Shown here: positions 34,136 to 46,706 of the stretch, piece after piece | How positions within the stretch are numbered: the stretch's first letter is position 1 | Layout of the letters: each line of letters begins with the position of its first letter | DNA from: Owenia fusiformis | Taxonomy: Eukaryota; Annelida; Polychaeta; Sabellida; Oweniidae | NCBI GenBank assembly: GCA_903813345.2 | Contig: CAIIXF020000006.1 | Span: forward strand, 64,001 to 128,000 | Length of the DNA stretch: 64,000 bases | Direction of reading: 5' to 3' | The notes under the pieces: model-generated | Database searches by the model: none | What the model saw: only the letters and a program-made list of their open reading frames with translations | What the model was told of the DNA's origin: nothing | Program-made: the position numbers and the translations under genes

Positions 34136-36744
34136 ACACGTGTTACCAAGTCAATGTGTCTCTGCAACAAAATCGTTTACCTTTCGGTAGCAGAAGGTGG
34201 TAAGATATGTTCATTTCTCCTTTTACACGGAAACCTATTTCTTTTCAATTAACATGATCACAAAACGCCATATAATTTTGCAAATCGCCCGTTTCAAATT
34301 GGGATAGAAGGCTTAATTTTGGTTCATGACATCCTTTGAACACTTCCAAAAAACGATCTGTGGTCGCAAACTAACTTTACATTATTTCCTAGAAATTCTA
34401 TATGACCTCTACCACAACGTGTTGCAAATTTCTAGATCCTCAATAAAAAATGAGTATTCTTGTATACAGCTAATATACTTATATAGTAATTGAAATATAA
34501 ATTATGGTTTTTTGAGCTTTTCTATTGTGCTTAACAGTAACAGGATTTCTGAGCCACCAACTTGAGAAAATGGCGATTAACAATGAAAAGCTTTTATTTA
34601 TTCGTGCAAATGCATCGGATGATCGGACTAACACAGTTTAATCGTTTCACGGATAAATCACTAATTTTCTACCTGATTTTTTCAGGATCAAGAGGTACAT
34701 TTGGAATAGACGGATATTTCACTTTGCTCTGCATGCATGCTTAGCTTCAAATCACCCAAGTGGACTGGACTTTGAATTCACAAACGTTTATTTATCAACT
34801 CAACTTGAATGTCTTGAATGATGTTGCTCTCGGACTATTCTGCGTTCAGTTTACTGAAGTGTGAATCCTTGGAAAACAGGAAGGCATAACGGCATCCTGA
34901 AATTATTTAGATAATTGATTCTGTTATCAATTTATTCGACATACTTAGTTGGACATTTTAATTTAAAATTGTATCTATCATACAGGATGGGCCATCAAAA
35001 TGGGACAGTTTATATTATTCCAAAAAAAGTATTAGATATGATGTTTAATTTGATTAGCTTTTATAAGATATAATATTATTTGACTTATCTTCAATGTTGT
35101 AGATATAGTCCATGGTATGACTTCCGAATATGAAGGATCCGTAGCACACTATCGCGCAGCAACATTTGAAGCAATATTTATGAAGGTGTATATGTCTTGA
35201 TTCTTTAAAAATACCATTTGCTGAAAAAGGTTCCGGCTTTCGGGTCGAAAAATGTCTTTCAACACAAGGGGTCAAAAAACTTAAATATTTTGAATCGAAC
35301 TTTTATACATTTTATAAGACATAGACCGTTATTCTAAGCATACGAACAAAAAATAGATTATCATAATGTAAACATATCCTATGACTTTACTGTAGATATC
35401 GGTGTTTAATTAGTGTTAATTACGCAAGTGTATTTTTCTGATTTTGTTTGATTTTTCAAATATGAGCCAAGCCGATTCAACAAAATTGTGTGGAATATTT
35501 AGGTAATTTATGATTGGGAACATATTAGTTTTCTTACCATTTAAAACATTTTATTACCAGAATTTTTCCATATAATTGCAAGGGGTCTAACAACAAATTA
35601 TTGTTCATGTTTTATAAAACATAATACAACAACAAATAGGTAAGATTTATATCTAATTAAATGTTACAGAGGTATTGGAATGCATGTGTAATAATCGATT
35701 AGAGTACTAGTCATATGCAATAGTATAGTTTCCATATAGCTTTTGAAATCTCGCTAAATCTCGTTTTTCGTGAGATTTTAAGAGACTTGCATATTAGACC
35801 TCTAATGACTTACATTACCTTCTTTTAAATGGTATATTTGAATTCAGTGGAATGTTTTCTCCTAAAATAGCTTTGATTTACACAGTTATGTAATTTGAAT
35901 AATTTTCTATGACAATTTAAAAAAAGTTGGGCCAAATGTCCATAGATGCAATGCTAAAATTCTTTAAAACCGTGGATTATTTGTATGTCAATCAACATTA
36001 GCATGTTTAATCACAACATGTTCATAAACAGGGTCATCATGTGGTATATCATTCAAGTTTTATACAGATTCAACAAACACACTTTGATAAATCATGAAAT
36101 TAAGCCACTTTTCCAAGATTTTAGCATGTAAGTGAATGGAGCTCTAGCCAGAGTTAAAAGCTGAATAAAAGATGGCAGCACGAGATTTCATTGATTTTTC
36201 TGCTATTTAGAAACTATCCTATTGAACGCCTTACAATTCTTCCGCGACGTTACTTGTGGCTATCATCAAGTTTTCTGGTGGTTGTTTCTTCTTTGACCTT
36301 ACCGCTGGATACAATAAGATTTTAGGAAGATAATGATAACGATTTTTCTCAATTATTCATGAATTCGACCAAACCTTGATGGTTGTTTTATAAGCAACTG
36401 AGCTATATCTAACTACGAGAAATATAATTGTAGCTGTAGTCCCAATTATTCAAGGAAGAGCAATATGCCCTCCTTTAAAGTCCATTTCTCAAAACGTATT
36501 GAGACCCATTTCGTGAAAAACTAGCATAATTTAAGCATTTGGCATTCTAATATAAAAGTGATTAATTTGTAGCATTTATCTTATCAATACCTGAGAAACA
36601 ATAAAAAACGTCGATACAATGATTACATAATTTTTTGGTATTGATAAGAAAAATAACCTCAAATTTATAGCTTAGAAACCTGATTCGTATATTTAAAATC
36701 ATTTTGTATTATTTTATGTTGCATTGTGTACTCCAAATTGGGAA
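34136..36744. other. AT-rich noncoding
   Basis: No exon, long repeat or TIR pair recognised. Small open frames at 34562 and 35054-35275 have no domains. Confidence 0.4.
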
Positions 36745-37310
36745 AGTTTGGGTTTATTTTCTGGAAATGTGCTACTTTTGGCCATTTGTGTTGGTTTTGA
36801 AAAAAGGTATGAAAATCTATCGATAGGCTTTACTCTGTCTATTTTCTGGAAAAGTGTTACTTTTGGCCATTTGTGTTGGTATTGAAAAAAGGTATCAAAA
36901 TCTATCGATAGGCTAGACTCTGTTTATTTTCTGGAAAAGTGCTACTTTTGGCCATTTGTGTTGGTTTTTAAAAAAGGTATCAAAATCTATCGATAGGCTA
37001 GACTCTGTCTATTTTCTGGAAAAGTGCTACTTTTGGCCATTTGTGTTGGTTTTGAAAAAAGGTATAAAAATCTATCGATAGGCTGAACTCTGTTTATTTT
37101 CTGGAAAAGTGCTACTTTTGGCCATTTGTGTTGGTTTTTAAAAAAGGTATGAAAATCTATCGATAGGCTAGACTCTGTTTATTTTTTGGGAAAGTGCTAC
37201 TTTTCACCATTTGTGTTGGTTTTTAAAATGGTAAGTAAGTGTATCGAAAGTGTATCGATCTTGTAGGCTGGACTCTGTGCTACTTTTAGCCATTTGTGTT
37301 AGTTTTGAAA
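36745..37310. repeat. 85-bp satellite, about 6.5 copies
   Basis: The TTTTCTGGAAAAGTGCTACT start recurs at 36761, 36846, 36931, 37016, 37101 and 37186, an exact 85-bp period. Each unit contains GGCCATTTGTGTTGG and AATCTATCGATAGGCT. The last units are more diverged. Confidence 0.9.
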
Positions 37311-37859
37311 AAGGGTCCATTTTATGCTATACGTTATCTCTTTTGATGGAGTCCTGTTCTAATGTTTTTAATCTGTCCCTGAAGCCCGGTCATTTCAAAT
37401 TTTACACTAAGTCCAAAAGTAGCACAAAATAAAAACCCAAAAATCTCTACTCTATATCGTGAGGGTAATTGACTGAGGAGCAATATTCACATTTTAAGTT
37501 GGTCATTTTGAGACGTTTTCGTGCAGACCTGATCCACTACTAACCACCTCTGCGTCAACCAAGCACCACCTTTCATGTTGAAGCAAGGTCTTGTAACTTT
37601 CACAGTACATCAGTATAATACTTAACAATGCATACTAGAAAGATTAGTAAAATATATGAAAAAATGAAAAAGTTACAGCATTTTTATCAGTACTTATTGA
37701 ACGCCCTGTACATAGAGCTTATTTTTTCAACATGCCACTGACTTGTGCCGGATTTCAAGCCTATCTGGCCGAAGGTCTCAGACTGGAAAATATTTTTGAT
37801 GAGTGATTGAATTAATGTCGTGTGATTTGAATGGGTTTGTGTGTCGAATTGGTATCTTT

Positions 37860-38570
37860 GTATTTCTATTTCCTTTGTAACAACGGCCCATAGCAAATCA
37901 CTTGTATCTTGTCTTGTGTAATGAAAATGTATATTGAGATAAATAAACAAAAAATTCCTTTTCCTCTCATTCCTCCCGAGTTTCTGCCTCTTCCTCTGGT
38001 TGGTCTCACATCATTACTCCAGTTGCTACTACTACGGCTAGAATTTGCATATTCCCCACCATCTTGGTCACTGTATTTGTTGGAATGAGTCATCGCATTC
38101 CCATTCTGGTTATATATTGCATTGTGTCCTTTCTTTATCAAGCGTCCACTTCCAGTGATGAGAGTCGGCACCGTTTGGTTTATAATATTTCCTTACAGTT
38201 CAGTTCTATAAGGCGTTCTTCACGGGTTTTCGCACTTCTGATGAATACATCTTTAAATTTTTCTGTGTCTTAAAGTTTCATTTTGTTCCTCAGTAGGTCA
38301 ATTTTATTTTATCTTGATGACACCTGCAATTTTACAATCCCAGGGTGACCATTCCTTTCCTTGGTACGTTCAACATTTTTAATGATTGCAGTGTCCATCT
38401 TTAGTCTATGTCGCAAAAGGGTACACATTTTCTCTTTTATATTCTCATTAGTGTGAAAGGGGACATTTGATACTATTACTGCACTGTCTGTGTCAAATGG
38501 TGCAGCTGGAGAACTCTGTTTGCAATTGTTTATTAACAGTAAATTCAAACCTTTGTATGCCATGTTTTAT
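37860..38570 (-). repeat. LINE ORF1-like (nucleic-acid-binding) remnant
   Basis: On the minus strand, in pieces separated by frame changes: DSAVIVSNVPFHTNENIKEK, NGHPGIVKLQVSS, then KMKLKDTEKFKDVF-like, TREERLIELN, GSGRLIKKG and an Asn/Ser/Arg/Gly-rich tail with RGRGRNSGGMRG. This order matches the multi-copy LINE ORF1/gag-like family seen in marine invertebrates. Broken by at least two frameshifts or stops. Confidence 0.55.
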
Positions 38571-38679
38571 ACCATCAAGTTCTGGTTTTTTATGATATAT
38601 TGAAATATATGAAACACATGGTTAGCTTTTATAATAAGGCGGTGACTAACGCTGAAGGTGACATTAGCGGCGAGTTCTC

Positions 38680-39095
38680 TATCAAAATATTCAAAATCAT
38701 CTCCTCCAGCTACCAAACATTGATGATGTCTGTGAACCCAGTCTTTGAAAACGACCTGGAATCCACATGCTGATAAACAGCCAATCGCTTTCTCATATGG
38801 CAGGCTCCTCTTGGGTTTCAAAACGCATGCCCCTCAATCCCCTCTTTACCCTTTGCATTCGTTTGACTTCACTTCTTAAAAGAGAGCTTCGTCTTCAAAT
38901 TGAAGTCACAGGGTGATGTGTCTGGGGAGTAAGCTACCTGTGGTTTACGCTCTCAATCTAGGTCCTTTAGAGCATCCATCCCCACCCTACTTGTATGGGG
39001 CCTTGCGTTATCCATATGGAAGTGGGGTTTATAGCCTCGGCGTCTCTTCATGCGGATGGCCCTTCCTAAGTCCACAATGTAAATCCATACGTCCA
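38680..39095 (-). pseudogene. Mariner-type (DD34D) transposase fragment
   Basis: The minus strand gives HFHMDNARPHTS (second catalytic Asp), then, past one stop codon, AYSPDTSPCDFNL (third Asp, 34 residues later), and then the C-terminal GFQVVFKDWVHRHHQCL and AGGDDFEYF. The order and spacing are those of mariner DD34D transposases. The N-terminal DNA-binding part is missing and frames are broken, so it is inactive. Confidence 0.8.
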
Positions 39096-39239
39096 ATGTG
39101 CCATACGTCTTATGTGATGTCATCAGAACAATGATAAATAGAAAAAGGCATGAAAAGACGCACAAACCTGCAATTTTTGTGACTTTATCATAATGATAAT
39201 ATAATACAGTAGAATTTACAATATACATATTCTAGGTGG

Positions 39240-42200
39240 AACAGAGTACTCTCGGGTCCAGTTTTCATACCAACCATTTGAACCAATCATTGATGAACAT
39301 CCAAATCGCGGCATATGATGTACGGGTAAATGATCTATTATCGTGCCAAATTTCAAAACAGAATTTTAATGTAAAAATTGCTGCACCCAAGTATCATACA
39401 TTTACAATAAGTGCACAATTGATGAAAATGTGTAAATTCAACATTTTGAAGCATCATCACATCGCGTCGTTTGTCGCATCAATGATTGTGTTCGACCACT
39501 TCCATAAGGATCGAATGATAAATCTTTAAAATTAGTGTCACTTTAAGTTATCATAAATTTTAAGTATGATATTTGGTCTCGTATAAATGACATATTTGTT
39601 GAATAAAAAGATACGTCCTACACTTACCTATCTTTGGTCATTTACAGGTAATAACGTATCGCATACATTGTAACTTAGGTAAAATAAAACTGCGTATAGG
39701 TATATGTAAATGGGCTATTTACGCTATTCTTAAACTCCCTAGTGTCCAAATGCTTTTAGACCGATAACTTAATTAAGAATGAGTATGGACTAAGTGTGAC
39801 TTGCCCAGTTAGCCTGATGGCCTGTATTATTCTGATGACTTAGATCAGAATATGTCCTGGTACCTCTGAACAAGAGCAGATTATATGTGCAAAACGAGTA
39901 CGACAACCAGTAATGATAAAGGTGAAGTAATCACATGGACTTTTGGGTGCCAATGGAAATGTTATTTTATTCAGCCTCATACGAAGCAGATTTTGAACAA
40001 TGTAAATGATGAAACTCGGAGGACGGAGGATGGAACTGGATTGGTGAAAAAGTTTGATGGAATCTTCTATAATGGTATATGTAAATGTTATATTAGAAAC
40101 TCGAGAATTGGAAAGGGAGAAGGCAGCTTACCATGACCATCATTTCTGAACACGTGAAACACGCTGGTGAAAATATTGTATCCTTACCTATTATAGTACT
40201 GTACATTATTACTGTGCAATGATTGAAAATATATAAACATGAAAGTTTCTGCTCAAGTCTAAGAACAAGGATAACTAGATTGGTAAAATTGAACAAAGTT
40301 CAATTCAAGACTTTAGATTCCAGATTTTTATTTAAAACATGATTTTGACATGTGATATTGCTAAGAAATGAGAGAGAAAATGCATATATTCTATTCTTAC
40401 CGAATTTAAAAGCAAAATCTTGAACGGTAGTGTGGTAATTGCGAGAATTAGGAAAATTACCTAGATTGAGAGAACTTGACATTTGACACTCAAAAGCTGA
40501 GTTTACTTTTAGGTCCTGTAATGACCTGACACGTTTAATCATTGTAGTTAGCGAGCGGTAATAGATCAGGAAGTTACTAAAGAAAATATATAAGAGTTCA
40601 AGTGTAACATTCAAGTTACCATTGTTGTGTTATGTAATTAATACTCTGTTAATTTTGGTCCCTCTGGAATGGACTTAATTTGATAAAGAGGGCAGCACTA
40701 TAACATATCGGGTTAACTCAACTAATTGTTATAACATGCGTATTCCCATACAAACGATCTGTCTTCCAGAGAAAACTAAGATTTGTGGACATGTTTTGCT
40801 ATCATTCCATCATACCCCAGTATGTCCGCTGTCAGTCCAAAAAGTTTGAATCAAAACTCCCCACGAAAATCAAAAGATCTCACCTGTTGAATACGCCATC
40901 AATAGAAAATGTCAAAAAATGTCATTCTGATTTTGACAGATGGAGGCAGGTCAAAAAGGTCAAATTTTTTAAAGAAAATTCACCTTAATCACATCAAATC
41001 ATGTCTTACAGTTGGTCCATACATACACTTTTTCATTAATGTACTTACCAAAATCCAACCACTGATGATGCTAATGTAATTACAATAATTGGACTATATT
41101 TTTGTTTTTGTAATGCCATCTATTCGTCTTCCCACTCGGCGGAAGGATCTAATGGTTGTGTGTCTCCGTCAGGTTTCCATGCATGAACTATCTTAATTGA
41201 AAGATGGCAGCACCTTACTATGTCACTGTTGGCAATAAGTAAACGACTATCAAGCAGTAGACTGCATTGATTGAAAGATGGCAGATATTCCCAACTGGCA
41301 GTAGGCTACAGAAATACAGAACCTGACTGATATGTCACTCTAGTGACATAATAGGATAATAAACTCTCCTCAGCAAATAACTCAACATAAAACAAGCATG
41401 TTAATTTCTATAACTATATAAAACAAAACTAATTTATTGGTCCTTTGTACAAAAGTTGGTATTTTCTAATTGTATTTGATGGGGCGTTATATTAACTATG
41501 TATAATGCTTTGACTGTCCATATTGATACTAGTAATAGACGAAATGAATAAAAGTTAAACAACATTAATTGATCGCGCAATATGACTAATTCTGCATATT
41601 CCTACTGAAAACACTAATAAAGCACTTAATACGAATATCAACATAAACGAACGGTTAATTTGTTAACTATAAACAATGAAAAAACATGTTTGATCTAACA
41701 TGATGACATCAAGCAGTGTACTGCACTTGAAACTATGTCAAAATAGGATGCAAAATTCGCAACAAAAAATGCAATTACTGGCATCTATAGGTGTAACTAA
41801 AGTAAATATGATTCCGCGATTGTAAAATATATTTAAGTTAATGGACAAATTCATAGCATCAGACAAAATATTAGAATTTCTGGTGTTATCGATACAATGA
41901 TCACAAAATTACAACACTATGATTTGGTGATTTAGCTTTTAAACTAATGCGCGAATTTCCGGCAAATCACAAAATACTATGTACACTACTTAACCCGGGC
42001 AACTATAACTACCACTACTATGTACATGTATGTCCGATATCATGAATCAAAAGCTTTGGTTATGTCGCGTCTCATTACTATTTAGTTGGATAATGGAATG
42101 CGTAAATGTTCCATAAAAGATCACAAGTTTACTTCTCAATATTCACCAGAAATATGTAATCAAAGTATTCAGAAGTTCCCCAATAAGTTACTTAATGAGA

Positions 42201-43640
42201 TAATGCCCCACTAACCCTAAATGAAATCATGGATGGCTAAAGATAAAGTTGATAGATTTACTGAAAGGTTGAAGTTTTGCTCACAGCCTTTCATATCATA
42301 ATAACAATATGGCGACCACGTGAATCACGAAATTAGCTCGACGTTTACCAACAAGATACTCGAAACATATTCAGCAAAAGTGTGCGGGTCTTTAACAGAT
42401 CCTTGACAAAGATGTATAGCCGATGTCCAACTAAATCAATGGAAAAAGAATGCATATTCTTGCCAAACTTTCCGAGATCGAGTTAAACATTTGCTCAAAT
42501 TGTATGCCTAATTGAGTCGAAGTTTTAGGTTCGAAATACACGAAAAATATTTGATAAATATGTGCGGCTTTCTGAGCACATTAAATTAATATTGCAACAA
42601 ATAAAATAAACCAGAAATAAATCGCCAATGGCTAAATCATAAGCTGCAATGTTGGGACAAAGTTGTCACTATTCCTTTCTTCCAAAATGGCAGAAATATT
42701 TTCCCCGATTATGAGAATCTGACGTTCGGTTATCTACTCGAAACATAGCTTAACTTACTGACGTATGCATCTCAACACTGTCACTGATCATTCCGCAATA
42801 GTTTTAATCCCGTTTGTGAGTGAAATAAACTAAGATATCCAACATAAACGCGAGGAAAAAGCCGGACTACGCGACCGATAGTTTCAGAAAGTATGAAGAG
42901 CCTAGCCAGGAATTCGGCAATTCCGATTGGTTGTTACGCGGAGGATAATTACTAAAACAGAATCCCGCCACCTAACCTATTGGCCAACGCCACCTTTTGG
43001 CATAGTATTACTTCTGAGTTTGAAACTTGTGAAAACGTTAATAAAACCGTATAAAATGGAAAGACCATAATGCTTCGATGATGTAGATAGGCTAGATAAT
43101 TAAGATTAAATGACACCATCCAGTGAAGTCAAATGTGAATGACAACTCCCAGAAAAAGTTTAAAATGAAGACTGAATCTTGATGGTCGTCACAGTCCTTT
43201 TATTTCGTTGAAACTTGTTTTTGTTTTTGAGGTCCCATCCTATATTAATGCTGGAAATGTAAAAAAAACATTGTAATCCGAAGAAAACGATTGATCCTCA
43301 AAATACCCCATATTTCTTCTGGACCATAATTAATCACAGAACGACATGTTATTATTAATTAATAGCTTCAGCTGTTACGTCAGTGTGAACTGTGAACACG
43401 TCGATATTCATAAATATACACACAACACGATAGTCAATGAGAGGAAATTGTCGAGTATCTATTTATAAAACACCTGCCAAGTTATGAAAAACTATGAAAA
43501 AAAAATTACCGTTAACCTACAGAAGGGTGTTTGGTTACAATGAAAAACTGATATTTTGAAATGTTCGACGACTGATAAATGCGTTAAGCTTTCATAACGC
43601 TAAAAATTAACCAACATTTTACATGACTACAATACGTTAA
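39240..43640. other. Long AT-rich stretch without recognised genes
   Basis: Open frames (39236-39529, 39885-40136, 40300-40614, 40785-40988) show no domain, no splice context and no counterpart elsewhere. AAGATGGCAG recurs near 41203 and 41275. Nothing else stands out. Confidence 0.45.
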
Positions 43641-43787
43641 ATTTGATACCAAATACCCTCCAGGCAAGCTCCATACATCGTCCTTTCCGCTCCTTCCTTT
43701 TGCCACAAAACATGAAAAGGGAATTAACAGAGTGGATGATGTCTGGTGCCCTAGCCCTGCGTTCGAAGGATGAATGTTGACTAAATG

Positions 43788-44771
43788 TTATTCAGATAAA
43801 ACTTCATTTGGTTTTATTTTGAGGGCGAAAAGCAATGCATTTTTGTATTTTTTATGACAAATACCAAAGATCCAGGGGTTTACTCCACTATTCAGTCTAA
43901 TTATGGCCGATGATACATCCCATACTGTCTTGTACCATTCCGACTCGGACCTCACTGACGAGATGATCACAAATTGCCCATACATGATGATGAAAACAAC
44001 ATTTACGATGGTTGCTGCCTTAACAATCGAATGCTCGTTTTTGTAAGCTACGGCTCTCGCATTGTCAACGCTGGCTAGTTGGCAGATGATCTTGGATCGG
44101 TGCTTGAGCGCTACCCACGTAATCTTCGAATATACAAAAACGATTACTAAAATTGGAACTAAAATGTTTATTTGGATAAACGTGAAATATGATCGGTTGA
44201 GAGTATTGTTCATGGAACATTCTTGTTCAGCTTGAAACACGTTAACTCCATCTATAAACATTACCACAGAAATAGTGAGAATATATAGCCATATGCTTGC
44301 AATCATGACCTTAGCCTTGTTCACTGTCAGCAGGCTGTTATATCGCAATGGATATATGACTGCTACATAACGCTCAATCGCGATCCCAATCAGACCGAAC
44401 AGCGACAACCCATACAAAAATGCCAACATAAATGTTCTGGCAATACAGAACTGTTTGTTCAGAGTATACGTGTCTTTAATCAGGGGCATGATAAAATCAG
44501 TGGTTACTGACATTGAGATTACAACGAAACCAGTCAACAGATCTACAACTGAGACATTCGCAATAAACATACTGGTAACTGTATGAAGAGATTCTACTTT
44601 GTAAACCGTCCAGAGAATGAGGCTATTTCCGATGATGACAAACAAACTGATGGCGATGTTTATGCTACACATAACCCATAGTTCGACAGTTCTGTCCGCT
44701 GCTATGTTTGTGGAGTTGTTTACTGTGTAAGAATTGTTTGTCCCAACTGATCCAGATGTGCTGTTCATCAT
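43788..44771 (-). CDS. Orphan class A GPCR 2, 327 aa, paralogue of GPCR 1
   Basis: Similar to GPCR 1 along its whole length: GNSLILWTVYKVESLHTVTS, TDFIMPLIKDTYTLNKQFC, IERYVAVIYPLRY, the ECSMNN outer-loop Cys, KAATIVNVVFIIMYGQ and NSGVNPWIFGICHKKYKNAL. It shares the same oddities, a TM6 without CWxP and NPWIF in TM7. The C-terminus is four residues longer (NEVLSE tail). Differences cluster in the N-terminus, in TM3 (LAFLYGLSLFG against MTLFHLLSIFG) and in the outer loops, where ligand choice would be set. The first ATG is MMNSTSG; upstream in-frame codons are not ATG. Same strand as GPCR 1 and about 13.4 kb away, so a tandem duplicate. An intact frame with this similarity argues that both are functional. 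Confidence 0.88.
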   Translation of the reverse strand: MMNSTSGSVGTNNSYTVNNSTNIAADRTVELWVMCSINIAISLFVIIGNSLILWTVYKVESLHTVTSMFIANVSVVDLLTGFVVISMSVTTDFIMPLIKDTYTLNKQFCIARTFMLAFLYGLSLFGLIGIAIERYVAVIYPLRYNSLLTVNKAKVMIASIWLYILTISVVMFIDGVNVFQAEQECSMNNTLNRSYFTFIQINILVPILVIVFVYSKITWVALKHRSKIICQLASVDNARAVAYKNEHSIVKAATIVNVVFIIMYGQFVIISSVRSESEWYKTVWDVSSAIIRLNSGVNPWIFGICHKKYKNALLFALKIKPNEVLSE

Positions 44772-44855
44772 GCGAATTGTAGACAATCTCTAGTTTACTC
44801 GCTTGTTGGACTCGTTTGAGTTTAAACTTTTGGTTGACCAGCTTTGTAAATATGT
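44772..44855 (-). other. 5'-UTR part of GPCR 2 exon with conserved acceptor
   Basis: The acceptor TTTTACAG|ACATA at 44855 matches that of GPCR 1. UTR sequence between acceptor and ATG is alignable to GPCR 1 (for example AAACTCAAACG on the minus strand). Confidence 0.6.
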
Positions 44856-45483
44856 CTGTAAAAGAGACATATACATGTACATTGTAGTCTTGCAGATCAA
44901 CAAATACGACAGTATTCGAGAAGAAATTAAGATTCTATTCACATGGTACTTTGTAAAACAGGTTTTAATAGGATTCGAAAACTTGTGATGTCATGAGGTA
45001 CCAGTACATAATAGATCTTCTCTCAGTAAACAATGCAAATTCTCGAAACATAAGTATAGAGCGATTTCGTAATGCACTTATACCATGTTTATAACTCACT
45101 TATGTTTATAACTTATAAAGTTTGTGTAGTTCGTCATCATTTATTGCGCAGCTCTATCTGCTCATAAAGGGCCATCGCTTATAAAATATTGTTTACAAGT
45201 GGGTAAATTCTCATCTTGTTTCGGCATAATCATTGGTAGGGAATCATAGTAATACCTGGCATGAAGTCATATTACTAGCCAGTCCACATAATAAACAAGG
45301 AATGTAGAGAAGAAAACTATTCATTTTCGATAAAAAAAGAATATGTTATGCAAATAATTCAGTTATTGGGGTGAATACATGTTCATCTTTCAATGATTCT
45401 AGCAAAGTGTATTTCCGAAGCCTACATACATTTTGAAGAATTATTGACCGTGCAACAGGTATCCACCGAAAATAGTATACAAA

Positions 45484-45654
45484 TAGTGACTGCCATTGAG
45501 GGCAATAGTGTAAATTATTTCCCCGAGGGAATATCCTCTACAATGTACTATTCCCGAAGCCGCAGGCTGAGGGAATAGTACATTGTAGAGGATATTCCCA
45601 AGGGGAAATCATTTACACTATTGCTCGAAATTAGGCAGTCACTATTTGTTTTAT
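45484..45654. repeat. Nested 170-bp palindrome
   Basis: ATAGTGACTGCC at the left matches its inverse at 45640-45654. The inner arms (GGAATATCCTCTACAATGTA) are near-perfect inverses around an AGCCGCAGGCT centre. Same style as 7411-7511. Confidence 0.8.
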
Positions 45655-46009
45655 TATATACCCTATACTGACTCTTGTCCCGTTTCCTCTGCGAAGGCCA
45701 AAAAGGCTTAGAAAGCCCCCTCCCCGGGTCCATGGTTAGCATTATAAGCTGTGACGTCATCAGATGCTCAACAGAAATTTTTGCCTCTGAGACTCTCACT
45801 TGACAAATTCAATCGCGTTTAACACGCGGAATAGATTATCATAACACTTGAAATTACACAGACGTATCGAGCTTAGGGAACTTTATACACGTTGCTTATA
45901 TTGTATCGTTCACGCACGTCTGTCATGGTGAACGGAGTTGATTTGTGTTTGTGCTCATCCTCCATTTTTCTGTTTTTCGTCTGCGCAGTGATGATGAGCA
46001 GACGTTTCC

Positions 46010-46097
46010 AAGGGTAATAGAGCTTGCAATTGTGACGTCAGCGGGCAATAGTTCAAATGTATGTTCCCGCTGACGTCACATTTGAGGGAATATAACT
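46010..46097. repeat. Palindrome carrying two TGACGTCA sites
   Basis: TGTGACGTCAGCGGG and its inverse CCCGCTGACGTCACA flank a short centre. TGACGTCA is the full cAMP-response element, and another copy lies at about 45751. The flanks contain AGGGAATATA as in the hairpin upstream. Whether it acts as an enhancer is not shown. Confidence 0.65.
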
Positions 46098-46224
46098 TTC
46101 CGAGGGAAATAGTAAATCTATTTCGGAACACGTGACTAGGTATTGACCAATCAGGATTAGTGTTACATATTGGGTATATAATAATACGAAATATTTGTTT
46201 TATTATTCACTCTTATATTTCACA

Positions 46225-46490
46225 CTCTAGATCTCTTATTGGGGGTGCACTCGTCTGGTGAAAGTATGAACTGTCGAGGGTGCACCCAGGTCGCGGGTTA
46301 GAGTATGTATGACTTGGTTTCACACGGGTGAGATCTAGATATAGTGTACTGAGAAGGATGCACTCAGATGAGAGCTGCCTGTACACACGAAACCTTATTC
46401 GGTTGAGAGCATGTAATGACGAAAGGTGCACTCGGATGAGAGCATGTACTAACTGATGAGTGTGCACTCGGGTGAGAGGGTGTATTGATA
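46225..46490. repeat. Degenerate tandem repeat, units about 36-42 bp
   Basis: Recurring GGTGCACTCGGATGAGAGCATGTA-like units (shorter core GTGCACTCGG), seven or so, diverged. Short open frames on the minus strand here (repeating HPSAHS) are products of the repeat. Confidence 0.6.
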
Positions 46491-46706
46491 TATGCAGTGA
46501 CGTTTTCCCGTTCGCGATATTCCTTTAATGATGTGTGACTATACATTTTCATATTTCAAACTCAAATAAGTTCGCCTTCTTCTTGGAGCAGGGAACGTCT
46601 AGGAGCCAAGTCATTATATCAGAACGTTTGCTTCTAAATGACATCCGCTCCTAGAAATAGTCCACAGTCGTTTTTTATTTACTTCTAAATAAAACAAGGC
46701 ACAGAC

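Noticed and set aside
36745-37310. CRISPR-like regular spacing
   Set aside because: Units are contiguous 85-bp repeats without unique spacers, and the DNA is animal.
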